From Siphonodentalium dalli (lineage: Eukaryota > Mollusca > Scaphopoda > Gadilida > Siphonodentaliidae), in NCBI GenBank assembly GCA_032622095.1, contig CP136064.1:179400011-179464010 (forward strand): a stretch of DNA of 64,000 nt, read 5' to 3'. Positions 33,287 through 45,000 of this stretch are shown here, piece by piece. The notes under the pieces were generated by a model. That model was not told the DNA's origin. It saw only the letters and a program-made list of their open reading frames with translations, and made no database searches. Made by a program: the position numbers and the translations under genes. The stretch's first letter is position 1. Every line of letters starts with the position of its first letter.

Positions 33287-33430
33287 TAGACCGTGGGCTG
33301 ATAATCGAAACCCTCCCCCCCTCTGCGGATTTTTGGGGACCCATTTCCTCTGATAGAGTACTCAATTGCACGTATTTTTCTGTTTGTTTGCCATTCAGGA
33401 AGTGTCGCTTTCTCTAGTTATTGGCATTTT

Positions 33431-34056
33431 CGTGACGTCACTGTAATTTTACGACGTGAAAATCTCGTTGGGGTGAGAGAAAATGATTTGCGTTTAGTAC
33501 ACACTAAAATTATAGTTATGGCAGGGGAAATGGGCTGTGCTGTAGCACATTAATAGTAGTTTATGAATATTTAAAAAGAACGGGAAGTTTGTCAACCAAA
33601 ATTTTTTATGAACTAATTTCCCAAGTTTTTTGTGTGAATGTGCTACCTGACATCGAAAAATAGACTATCTCGATTCCAGCAACGGCGACTATGCTATAAT
33701 AGCATCTATGGATAAAATTCGACTGAATTTCGGTTCAAGAAACCCGTCGGCAGTTTTTAAGAGAGTCATTGACTTCTCTTGGAGGTATTTCGCTTTGTTT
33801 CTACAGTCGAACATTTGTGAATATTTTCGGAATAATTTTTTTTAAATTAAAAAAACAATTAATTTCAAATTTTTTTTCCTGCTGGATGACAATCGACTTT
33901 TAAAATGCAAATTAGAACACTGGTTTGATGAAATGACAAACAATAGTCATTATCAGTTTTATTTATTTTGGAATCCTCCAGAAATACCGGACTTTCGTAC
34001 TCAAAATATCGTACTCATTTCGTAACCATATACTGAGGCTACATATTAAGTATTTA
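33431..34056. other. left non-coding part of the Academ-like element
   Basis: Between the left inverted repeat and the end of the gene there is AT-rich sequence with no other gene. It includes TGACGTCA near 33434, a CRE-type palindrome. Confidence 0.4.
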
Positions 34057-37000
34057 TTAAGTGTCAGAATCAGAATCACTGTCCGTTTCGCAAATTACAT
34101 CACATAAGTCACAGTCAATGTCCGATTCATCATCAGATGCTTCACGGTCACTTGGTTCATGTTCAGTGCACTCTTCATTGCTTAGAATGTCAACAAGTTC
34201 AGCAGGAGCAATCTCATCTGCGGTCCAATCGAAATCTATATTTCCTGCAGAATCTAAGTTCCAACCTAGCCCGATTGGAGATGGAATGTCGGGGTTAGGA
34301 ACATGTGATGTGTTCCAGACCAAAGCCTGATAATTCGCTCTGTCAATATGTTTTTTCAGGGACGATCTACACGGCGGCAACAAACTCATATCGGTACCCG
34401 TACAACTACTAATTATAGCGCCAGATTTTACGTGGAATTTGCGACTGAAGGTGTCGTATCGTAGTTTGTTGATATCTGTGTAGTTCCGTCCGCCGTAGAG
34501 GTAACACACGAAACGTTCTAGTTCATTGTATGTCCTATCGCTGACACTCGGTGTGTTCCCAAATGTAAATGCTTCGAGGAAATCTGGATTGTCAATTACA
34601 ATTTTCAGAGCATTGATTTTCCCCTTTCTCACAAACGAACTGACGGTATCACAACCAGTAAACGCGTGTAGTGCAGGGAGGGCAGAACATAGAGGTACCC
34701 CATGCAAAGATGATGCCTCTTTGATGTCTAGCAATCGGCGCTTATTGCCCATACCTGTGTCAAATAGTATGTTAGGTACAATATCCAGCCCTCATAATTG
34801 GCTTCGGCAATGCCGAAGCCATTTGCTGAAGCAAACTGGGCCACGATAAAGGGTTGCTGTAGCAGATTGCCGAAGCCAAATAATCTGAATTAAAAGGGCT
34901 GAATATCGGGGGCATACTTCAACAAAATAATGAACACATCAGTGTCCGAACATCTTACTATTATTGTCGATGTAGCAGCTTCGTTTGCGGACGCATGCAA
35001 ACAATGTAATACAATTTTAGTGTCCGCTTCTTCTTGCGTTGAACACAACTCTTGTACAAGAGAAACTGACACTGTTTCGCCATCAATGCTGGTCAAAGAG
35101 AAGCACTCGTCCTGACATGAAAAAAACATGAATCGGTTTGCAAGTTTTTTGGCATACTTGGGATTTTGCCATTCTCTAAATATCAAATTTATTAACTGTG
35201 TTTTATTTTCACTGTTACTGAGAAATTTTTTCCAGTCCCTCGGAGTTTTGGTTTTGGGTCCGGCTATTAGAAACGTATCCGAGTGACCACGTCTGTCACG
35301 CTCGAACGATTTAATGGAATTTTCCTTATAGCTATCAGTAACAAAATGAACCTGTCCCTTGTCGGCCAGTATACCGAAAATGTGCTCAGCCACACCACTG
35401 AACGACTCTGGAATACCACACAAAGATTGTATCAATGCATTTCCATCGTATACGTGAATTGTGTTTTGTTTTGGGGCACTCACAACCGGCTCGAGCTCTA
35501 TTTCCAGCTTATGCATCAACTTTGATTTATCCGTTTTGTAAGGACAGCCGTCTGCGGTTGCCAAGGCCCACGGAATAGGACACAGCGGGTAAGTGAGAGT
35601 CAGCTCCAGGTTGATGTTGTGCTGGCATGCTAGAAGGACCATCTGCCCAAAAATGTTTCTCTCTGCTTTCAACTGAACAATTTTGTTATTCGATGCTTTC
35701 AGTTTGCGCCGAACAACCATAGATGAAAATGTCTTGATGCCAGACTTTTTGATAGGATCGTGGAATTTAACACTCTTGTCAATAATCCTATCGTTAATGA
35801 AGTCATTCATCGCCGTAACACCTTGACTACGAATCGTGAGCAAATCATCGGCAACATCTACTGGTGCTGGCATACCGGACGATATATTGTACAACTCCTC
35901 TTTATTCACAACTTTGAACGGGTTCAAAAAATTGTCAAATGCTTCTTCCAATTTCTGAACAGACAGTTCACTCCGAAACATGCTCGCAGATTCCATTTCC
36001 TTGTGCAAAAATCGATCCGAATCCTCAACACCAATCATTGCAAGGGTCTCTTCGACATATTTGGCACGCTGATACCTTGTGACACACCACCTTTCGTATG
36101 CTGCTTTATTTCGACTTAGTCCTATTATTCCACCGTGGCTTTTGGCATGACGGTTTATTGTTTGCTCTATCGTAATATCAACGGGTGCTCTTGAGGCAGG
36201 CACATCTGACCGACACACACTGAATCCATTCATCCTAAGTAGATCACTAGCACCTGGGTGCGTCTTGTCAAGGTTTCTCATCGAATGGAGATAGAAGGGC
36301 AAATACCTGGCGTAATTGTGATGGTTCATTGAGAATAGTAGCGGGCACAGTCGTTCTAAGGATGATATGTGCAGCTCCAGATTGTTTTCCCTGGTTGCAC
36401 GCAAACAATCCAAGACAAGCCAGATGGTATCAACATAAGACAACCAGAATTGAGCAGTCTTGCCCAACCGCCCATCTCGAACAGATTGTTTGAATTTCAC
36501 ATACTTCTCAAGATAAGTTACTACATCTCCATCACAAGATGTGGATTCCAACTTCTCTCCGTTGGGAGCGTCGGCCAAACGCTTGATTGAATCTCCTTTC
36601 AGTTCTGACGGTCGATGCTCAGTTGTCTCGAAAATATTGACGAGCTTTCTCTCGAGACACTCCATCATGAGCGTATGCACACGAAGTGAACGATTGAAGT
36701 GTTTGCCGGACATAACTTTATTCAATGAACCACTCGCACAGATCCCTGCCTCCAATACAACCTCGGAGAACCCACTATGAGCCATCATTTTCCCAATCGT
36801 ACCAAGAACAGAACAAATCGTGTGGAAGACACCAAGTCTCACAATAACATTGGCATACTCGGTTGGTTTTTGCCACACGATCGCATATGATTTCTTGGCA
36901 ACAGCCAAATCGAACGTGACGATCGTGAATTTCTGACCCAAACGTTCAGTAGCTTGTTTCGAAATGTCAATAATATATTGTACCGTTGAATTGTCTGTTA

Positions 37001-38847
37001 TTGGGAAGTTAATAGGAGTCATGTATTGCACATTGGACCGAACAATTCTGTTCTCTGTGCTGGCGTTTGCTGTGGATGATATCCATCCAGCCCACGATGG
37101 AACTATTGGTCCGATCTCAGGAGCTGACAACCTAGCGATCAGCCACAGCAGTTTCGATATATCGAACTCTACCTGCATGTCGCCCCCAGAGAGCAGTGTT
37201 GCATTTGCAGACGACGCTGGTTCAACTTTACTTTTGACATAACAAGGCGGAATTGAAACTTCTCTCGGATCAACAGATCGCGACCGGTTTTTGTCCATTT
37301 GTGGAAGCTGTTCCGTGTCTCGTTGAGTTGGCGTTTTGAGCTCTTGTATGATTATTCCATGTGCAGAATGAGTGGTACCAGCTCCAGACGGAGTCTCCTC
37401 ATTTAAATCAAAATTGTCCCAACAAAAATGCACCACAGAATTTTCACCGAGAGATATTCCCTCAGGTATTATAGAGTCACGTGTCGCGAGGCTATTGAAT
37501 ATTGCTGTTTCTAACTCAAGCGTTTTTGTGTATGATTGACAATGCCCATATCTGTTTAGAATAGTCAGTAATTCAGCACTGCCGGTCAAATGACGGACTG
37601 TCATTGCCAGACATGCATGTTTTGGCATTAACCACTGACCGTTTGAGATAGAATAGCAGATGTCCTCAGAACACGATTCAACAAATCTTCCTTTTTTAGC
37701 AGACAACTTTCCACATACTTTGCCAGATACCAATGTTTTGAGAAAATGCTGCAACAGTGGAGGTGGCTTTGAACAACCTGATCGAAACCAGGATGCAGTC
37801 GGCGGCCAAGGCATTTCATTCCCTGAACTGTGTGTGGAAAGTACATGTCGTCGTAACATGAGAGCGACTTCCTCGGCTCGTTTATCCTCAGAACAAGCTA
37901 GTTCAAATGCCGTTTCGATCGCTTGGCCACGTTCAACGGTATCCGAGTATACAAGTTCTCCACGATAACCTGGCTGCCAAAATTTAATTCGTTCCCCAAA
38001 ATGGTTTATAAGCTTATCCTTTAGCTTGTCCGTTTTGTAATTCTCATTTACATCTCCAGGGAATAATTCAGCCATCATCAGTAAATATCGTTCCTTGACC
38101 ATTGTCATTCTTTCTACACACTGCATCCCGATAATATTACATTCAACATATTTACACAGTTTGTCGAATATGGCCTGATGTTTTGATTCAATTGTGCAAT
38201 CGCTACCGATGTCTGTTCCCTTACTTTGTCGAGAATCCCGAGTATAATTCCTGCGACAAACACTGTGGTAATGCGCCTCACGAGCCACCAAATCTAGACC
38301 GAGAATAACACAGAGCAAGTCCTCATCCCCCTGTTTCATTGCGGCAGCATGTATAGAGTAGTTTGCTGTTTGTGTCATACATTTAAGTAGGCCTATTCGA
38401 TTTCTTTTTACGTACACGTACTCTTTTTTGCAAAATAAACATGCGTCAGAAGGCAGCAATGGGGACCCAACAGAAGAATTAGCAGAACATCGTTTTGTCC
38501 GCTTTTCACCACAGGAACCTTCGCCATTGTCGACAATTTGTCGTTTCAGCGTCTTGGTATTGGTAAAGTTTTGATAGCACCACCTGTGATAACCGTGATG
38601 CATAATGTCATACTCAGCAGGAACATTTGTGCAAATATCAATTAGTTTCACATTGGGCTTCGAAGATTTCGAACGTTCATCAACAATCTGGCGAATTTTG
38701 TCGAACCCGGTTTCAGTAAGTTGTACTAAGACTGTCGTGTGTGTTGCGCTCATAGTGGACGATACATCGGCGATCATTGGATCTAGCCACTCTTCGTGAC
38801 AGCATCCGTTTTTTGGCACTTAGCTGCACAGCGGTTTCCTTCGACAT
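34057..38847 (-). pseudogene. Academ-like transposase with FEN/XPG nuclease, broken
   Basis: One long frame (38819-34890, 1,309 codons) and a second (34752-34057) are parts of one protein of about 1,550 residues split by a 116-bp MITE. A likely start ATG at 38847 (MSKETAVQ) is one base out of phase, across a run of six A. In long-frame numbering: zinc-binding-like modules near residues 63-81 and 127-188 (CxxC at 127/130, YHSVC at 184-188); a central region with NHHNYARYLPFY and IEQTINRHAKSHGGIIG, widespread in animal transposon proteins; and a nuclease region with HVYDGN (D1125), FVTDSY (D1162), EEAD (1263-1266), SDTDVF (D1292, D1294) and, after the MITE, HAFTGCDTVSSF. These match the acidic residues of FEN1/XPG nucleases in order. 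The tail is acidic (DSDSDSDT). No introns are needed. Confidence 0.85.
34786..34901. mobile_element. 116-bp MITE inside the transposase gene
   Basis: CAGCCCTCATAATTGGCTTC at the left and, in complement, CAGCCCTTTTAATTCAG...GGCTTCGGC at the right. AATATC is duplicated at 34780-34785 and 34902-34907. Removing the insert and one duplicate joins both halves of the transposase in phase (YAPDIVPNILFD across the joint). The ends resemble hAT (CAG), but the duplication seen is 6 bp, so the superfamily is open. Confidence 0.85.
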
Positions 38848-39564
38848 TTCTTTGATGGGTTGTGCAAAATCAAAATGACAATAGTGTACTCTCTATAAAC
38901 ATGTGAGGGTATGTCACCTGCATACACCTAGACTGAATGCACATTAAGATAACCTCTTGCTTATGTTAACACCGCTTGGTTTCGACAAGAGGATGATCTC
39001 AAACAATTGAATATAACAGGAACACGGTGATATAATATAGCAAATGAATACAAGTAATGTTAATACGACCAATTATAAGCAGAATGAAATATCACTGGCA
39101 AATAACTGACTTAACTAGCAGAAGACCAAGGTACGACTGCACGTGGTTACTATACGGCATCCGTAATATCACTGACATAATAAAGAGCGTTTGTTATATC
39201 ACTGAATAATAAAGAGCGTTTCAGTATAGTGTATTATCTAACATAGTACACATTGACAAGCTATGTGTTGCATCACAACTAATACAGAGCGTTTGTATTG
39301 ATAGTTACAACGTGCTATATTTACACACTATGGAAGAACACCGATATTTACCCATAAGTATTACCCAATTATTCACGAAAGGCGCTATACTAAATCGATA
39401 AACAATTCGTATAATCACAAACTATCTTTATTATATAGATAACATAATACATTGGATTAATAATTATACTCGCATTGTCCATTCGGGTCATTCCTAACAT
39501 AAATATATCCTTATTTCTAAATTTATGATATTATCATTAAATGAAATCTGCATATATCTACAGA
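38848..39564. other. upstream region of the transposase gene
   Basis: Non-coding. GAGCGTTT(G/C) with TATCACTGA recurs three times between 39180 and 39300 as imperfect short repeats. No additional exon could be supported. Confidence 0.4.
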
Positions 39565-39750
39565 TAGGGCAATAACGCGAAATTGTGTGACTCCCTTGGG
39601 CGCCATCTTGGATTACGTCATGAATGCGACATTTATCACGTGGCAAACAACCAAAATTTTGTAGGGAAGACATCATTATATAAGACACATATAACCACTA
39701 ACAATCCGCATATGGGGAAGGGGGTCTACAGAGAGCCCAAAAAATGCAGA
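39565..39750 (-). repeat. internal copy of the Academ-like right end
   Basis: Direct repeat of 41808-41999 at roughly 80-85% by eye. It shares GCAATAACGCGAAATTG, GCGCCATCTTGGATTACGTC, GGCAAACAACCAAAATTTTG and GGGGGTCTAC.AG.AGCCCAA. It lacks the long G run and is followed by AAAATGCAG instead of a TTA target site. It may be the original end, or a tandem duplication of the end made before or with the arrival of the nested element. Confidence 0.75.
39593..39626 (-). promoter_or_regulatory. conserved CRE-like and YY1-like sites upstream of the transposase
   Basis: Read on the gene strand: (T)GACGTAATCCAAGATGGCGC. This combines a CRE/ATF-like TGACGTAA with AAGATGGCGCC, close to the YY1 consensus AAnATGGCGGC. 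The block is kept in both right-end copies (here and at 41841-41870) while flanking bases drift. Function as a promoter is inferred. Confidence 0.45.
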
Positions 39751-39794
39751 TTTAAAGAAAAATCTGCGTTTTTTTCAATTTTGGTGGCCATTTT

Positions 39795-41668
39795 TAGCTC
39801 AACTTACTTTTGTAAGTTTGAGCTATTGCCATGGCTTGGCGTCCGTCGTCCGTGTGTCCGTGTGTCCGTCAACAATTTCCTTTGGCGCGGGCTACAGGTC
39901 GTACCTTTGGTCTGATCTTTATGAAATTTTGCATGAATGTTGACATTGACATGTAGATGGGAACGAGTCATTTGGGGGTCATTCGGCCAAAAAACATGGC
40001 CGCTGGTGGCCATTTTGGATTTCAAAATTCAATCCATTGGCGCGGGCTACAGGTCGTACTGTTCGTCTGATCATTATGAAATTTGTCATGGATGTTAATA
40101 TTGACATGTAGATGGGAACGAGTCATTTTGGGGTCGTTCGGCCAAAAAATATGGCCGCTGGCAGCCATCTTGGATTTTACTCTTTGCATGACTAAATCCT
40201 TTGGCGCAGGCTACAGGTCGTAGTTTTGATCAGAACTTCATGAAATTTGTCATGGATGTTAACAATGACATGTAGATGGGAACGAGTGATTTTGGGGTTG
40301 TTCGGCCAAAAAACATGGCCGCCAGCCGCCATCATGGATTTTACTCTTTGCATGACTAAATCCTTTGGCGCGGGCTACAGGTCGTACCTATGGTCTGATC
40401 TTTATGAATTTTGTCATGAATGTTGACATTGACATGTAGATGGGAACGAGTCATTGTGGGGTCATTCTGCCAAAAAACATGGCCGCTGGTGGCCATTTTG
40501 GATTTCAAAATTCAATCCATTGGCGCGGGCTACAGGTCGTGCTGTTCGTCTGATCATCATGAAATTTGTCATGGATGTTAATATTGACATGTAGATGGGA
40601 ACGAGTGATTTTGGGGTCGTTCAGCCAAAAAACATGGCCACCAGCAGCCATCTTGGATTTTACTCTTTGCATGACTAAATTCTTTGGCGCGGGCTACAGG
40701 TTGTAGCTTTGGTCAGAACTTCATGAAATTTGTCATGGATGTTAACAATGACATGTAGATGGGAACGAGTGATTTTGGGGTTGTTCGGCCAAAAAACATG
40801 GCCGCCAGCCGCCATCATGGATTTTACTCTTTGCATGACTAAATCCTTTGGCGCGGGCTACAGGTCGTACCTATGGTCTGATCTTTATGAATTTTGTCAT
40901 GAATGTTGACATTGACATGTAGATGGGAACGAGTCATTGTGGGGTCATTCGGCCAAAAAACATGGCCGCTGGTGGCCATTTTGGATTTCAAAATTCAATC
41001 CATTGGCGCGGGCTACAGGTCGTGCTGTTCGTCTGATCATCATGAAATTTGTCATGGATGTTAATATTGACATGTAGATGGGAACGAGTGATTTTGGGGT
41101 CGTTCAGCCAAAAAACATGGCCACCAGCAGCCATCTTGGATTTTACTCTTTGCATGACTAAATTCTTTGGCGCGGGCTACAGGTTGTAGCTTTGGTCAGA
41201 ACTTCATGAAATTTGTCATGGATGTTAGCAATGACATGTAGATGGGAACGAGTGATTTTGGGGTTGTTCAGCCGAAAAACATGGCCGCCAGCAGCCATCT
41301 TGGATTTTACTCTTTGCATGACTAAATCCATTGGCACAGGCTACAGGTCATACCTTTGATCAGATCATTATGAGATTTGTAAAGGCTGTAGATGGGAACA
41401 AGTCATTTTGGGGTAATTCGGAAAAAAACATGGCTGCCGGTGGCCATTTTAGAATTTACTCTTTGCATCAATAAATCCTTTGGCACATCATTATCACCAC
41501 ATCCCTGATCCGATCATTATGAAACCTGTTATGAATGTTGATATTTTCATGTACATCTAGTCTTACTTAGACATTTCAATTAGCACTTTTCCTATTCCTC
41601 CATTTACTGTCGACCATTAAATTATTCCCATACCTAAGTTGAGCTACAGTGTCATTGACACTTTCATT
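39795..41668 (+). mobile_element. Helentron-like (HINE) element B, complete, nested in the Academ-like element
   Basis: The 5' end is TAGCTCAACTTAC-TTTT-GTAAGTTTGAGCT. The tandem core runs from about 39860 to 41480. The 3' end is CCTAAGTTGAGCTACAGTG, then TCATTGACACTTTCATT with the hairpin AGTGTC-ATT-GACACT. TAAGTTGAGCT near the 3' end is the inverted complement of AGCTCAACTTA at the 5' end. T precedes and follows the element. These are Helentron-type features (T|T insertion, subterminal inverted repeats, 3' hairpin, minisatellite core). No protein is encoded. Confidence 0.82.
40321..41286 (+). repeat. 483-bp higher-order repeat, two tandem copies
   Basis: 40321-40803 and 40804-41286 are almost identical. 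Each holds three core units of about 155, 164 and 164 bp. This shows recent amplification of trimers within the core of element B. Confidence 0.85.
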
Positions 41669-41807
41669 TTTATATTTTGGCGGCCATCTTGGGCCTTGGC
41701 TAACAAAATTGATCTCATTCAATGCGCATATGTATAATTAACAGGATACAATTAATTACAACACCATATGTTAACAATTTGTTCTTCAATCGGCTTAAAA
41801 CTGGAAA

Positions 41808-41999
41808 TAGTGCAATAACGCGAAATTGGGTGAACCCCTTTGGCGCCATCTTGGATTACGTCATCAATGCGACACTTGTGAAGTGGCAAACAACCAAAAT
41901 TTTGTAGGGCAGATATCATTCTATACGAAAAATATAGCCACCAAAAATCCGCATAGGGGGGGGGGGGGGGGAGGGGGTCTACCAGCAGCCCAAGGTCTA
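41808..41999 (-). repeat. right terminal region of the Academ-like element
   Basis: Contains the functional right inverted end. A long G run (about 41956-41971) is followed by GAGGGGGTCTACCAGCAGCC and CAAGGTCTA at the TTA target duplication. It keeps the CRE/YY1-like block (GCGCCATCTTGGATTACGTC). Confidence 0.75.
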
Positions 42000-42002
42000 T
42001 TA

Positions 42003-45000
42003 GTCTGATCATCATAAAATTTGTCATGGATGTTGAAATTGGAATGTAGATGGGAACAAGTCATTTTGGGGTCATTCGGACAAAAAACATGGCCGCCCGT
42101 GGCCATCTTGGATTTCAAAATTTAATCCATTAGCACAGGCCACAGGTCGTACTGTTTGTCTGATCATCATGAAATTTGTCATGGATGATAATATTGACAT
42201 GTAGATGGGAACGAGTAATTTTGGGGTAATTCGGCCAAAAAACATGGTCGCCAGCAGCCATCTTTGATTTTACTCTTTGTATGACTAAATCCTTTAGCAC
42301 GGGCTGCAGGTCGTGCCTTTACTCTGATCATCATAAAATTTGTCATGGATATTAACAATGACATGTAGATGGGAACGAGTGATTTTGGGGTCATTCGGCC
42401 AAAAAACATGGCCGCCAGCAGCCATCTTGGATTTTACTCTTTGTATGACTAAATCCTTTAGCACGGGCTACAGGTCGTACCTTTAGTCTGATCATCATAA
42501 AATTTGTCATGGTTGTTGAATTTGGAATGTAGATGGGAACGAGTCATTTTGGGGTCATTCGGACAAAAAACATGGCCGCCAGCACCCATCTTGGATTTTA
42601 CTCTTTGTAAGACTAAATCCTTTATCACGGGCTACAGGTCGTACCTTTAGTCTGATCATCATAAAATTTGTCATGGCTGTTGAAATTGGAATGTAGATGG
42701 GAACAAGTCATTTTGGGGTCATTCGGACAAAAAACATGGCTGCCAGTGGCCATCTTGGATTTCAAAATTTAATCCATTAGCACAGGCCACAGGTCGTACT
42801 GTTTGTCTGATCATCATGAAATTTGTCATGGATGATAATATTGACATGTAGATGGGAACGAGTAATTTTGGGGTAATTCGGCCAAAAAACATGGTCGCCA
42901 GCAGCCATCTTTGATTTTACTCTTTGTATGACTAAATCCTTTAGCACGGGCTGCAGGTCGTGCCTTTACTCTGATCATCATAAAATTTGTCATGGATATT
43001 AACAATGACATGTAGATGGGAACGAGTGATTTTGGGGTCATTCGGCCAAAAAACATGGCCGCCAGCAGCCATCTTGGATTTTACTCTTTGTATGACTAAA
43101 TCCTTTAGCACGGGCTACAGGTAGTACCTTTAGTCTGATCATCATAAAATTTGTCATGGTTGTTGAAATTGGAATGTAGATGGTAACGAGTCATTTTGGG
43201 GTCATTCGGACAAAAAACATGGCCGCTAGCGGCCATCTTGGATTTTAAAATTTAATCCATTAGCACGGGCCACAGGTCGTACTGTTCGTCTGATCATCAT
43301 GAAATTTGTCTTGGATATTAACAATGACATGTAGATGGGAACGAGTCATTTTGGGGTCATTCCGCCAAAAAACATCGTCGCCAGCAGCCATCTTGGATTT
43401 TACTCTTTGTATGACTAAATCCTTTAGCACGGGCTACAGGTCCTACTTTTAGTCTGATCATCATAAAATTTGTCATGAATGTTAACAATGACATGTAGAT
43501 GGGAATGAGTCATTTTGGGGTCATTCGGCCAAAAAACATGGCCGCCAGCACCCATCTTGGATTTTACTCTTTGTATGACTAAATCCTTTAGCACGGGCTA
43601 CAGGTCGTACCTTTAGTCTGATCATCATAAAATTTGTCATGGCTGTTGAAATTGGAATGTAGATGGGAACGAGTAATTTTGGGGTAATTCGGCCAAAAAA
43701 CATGGTCGCCAGCAGCCATCTTTGATTTTACTCTTTGTATGACTAAATCGTTTAGCACGGGCTGCAGGTCGTGCCTTTACTCTGATCATCATAAAATTTC
43801 TCATGGCTATTAACAATGACATGTAGATGGGAACGAGTCATTTTGGGGTCATTCGGCCGAAAAACATGGCCACAAGCAGCCATCTTGGATTTTACTCTTT
43901 GTATGACTAAATCCTTTAGCAAGGGCTACAGGTTGTACCTTTAGTCTGATCATCATGAAATTTGTCATGAATGTTAATAATGACATGTAGATGGGAACGA
44001 GTCATTTTGGGGTCATTCGGCCGAAAAACATGGCCGCCAGCAGCCATCTTGGATTTCAAAATTTAATCCATTAGCATGGGCCACAGGTCGTACTGTTCGT
44101 CTGATCATCATGAAATTTGTCATGGATGTTAATATTGACATGTAGATGGGAACGAGTAATTTTGGGGTCATTTGGCCAAAAAACATGGCCGCCAGCAGCC
44201 ATCTTGGATTTTACTCTTTGTATGACTAAATTCTTTAGCATGGGCTACAGGTAGTACCTTTAGTCTGATCATCATAAAATTTGTCATGGTTGTTGAAATT
44301 GGAATGTAGATGGTAACGAGTCATTTTGGGGTCATTCGGACAAAAAACATGGCCGCTAGCGGCCATCTTGGATTTTAAAATTTAATCCATTAGCACGGGC
44401 CACAGGTCGTACTGTTCGTCTGATCATCATGAAATTTGTCTTGGATATTAACAATGACATGTAGATGGGAACGAGTCATTTTGGGGTCATTCCGCCAAAA
44501 AACATCGTCGCCAGCAGCCATCTTGGATTTTACTCTTTGTATGACTAAATCCTTTAGCACGGGCTACAGGTCCTACTTTTAGTCTGATCATCATAAAATT
44601 TGTCATGAATGTTAACAATGACATGTAGATGGGAATGAGTCATTTTGGGGTCATTCGGCCAAAAAACATGGCCGCCAGCACCCATCTTGGATTTTACTCT
44701 TTGTATGACTAAATCCTTTAGCACGGGCTACAGGTCGTACCTTTAGTCTGATCATCATAAAATTTGTCATGGCTGTTGAAATTGGAATGTAGATGGGAAC
44801 GAGTAATTTTGGGGTAATTCGGCCAAAAAACATGGTCGCCAGCAGCCATCTTTGATTTTACTCTTTGTATGACTAAATCGTTTAGCACGGGCTGCAGGTC
44901 GTGCCTTTACTCTGATCATCATAAAATTTGTCATGAATGTTAATATTGACATGTAGATGGGAACGAGTAATTTTGGGGTCATTTGGCCAAAAAACATGGC

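Larger units (their letters stand above)
33287..41999 (-). mobile_element. 8.7-kb Academ-like DNA transposon
   Basis: The insertion interrupts a tandem repeat unit whose intact form (ACCTTTAGTCTGATC) is present dozens of times nearby. Comparison gives TTA duplicated at 33284-33286 and 42000-42002. Inverted ends TAGACCGTGGGCTG / TAGACCTTGGGCTG are followed by C-rich tracts and TGCGGATTTTTGG, with weaker similarity for about 140 bp (TTTGTTTGCCA...AAGTGTCGC). It carries a long minus-strand gene (34057-38847) with a FEN/XPG-type nuclease region, two copies of its right end, and a nested Helentron-like element. Nuclease plus 3-bp duplication fits the Academ superfamily (inference). Confidence 0.8.

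Noticed and set aside
35283-38799. Several plus-strand frames of 60-120 codons
   Set aside because: They are shadows of the long minus-strand transposase gene.
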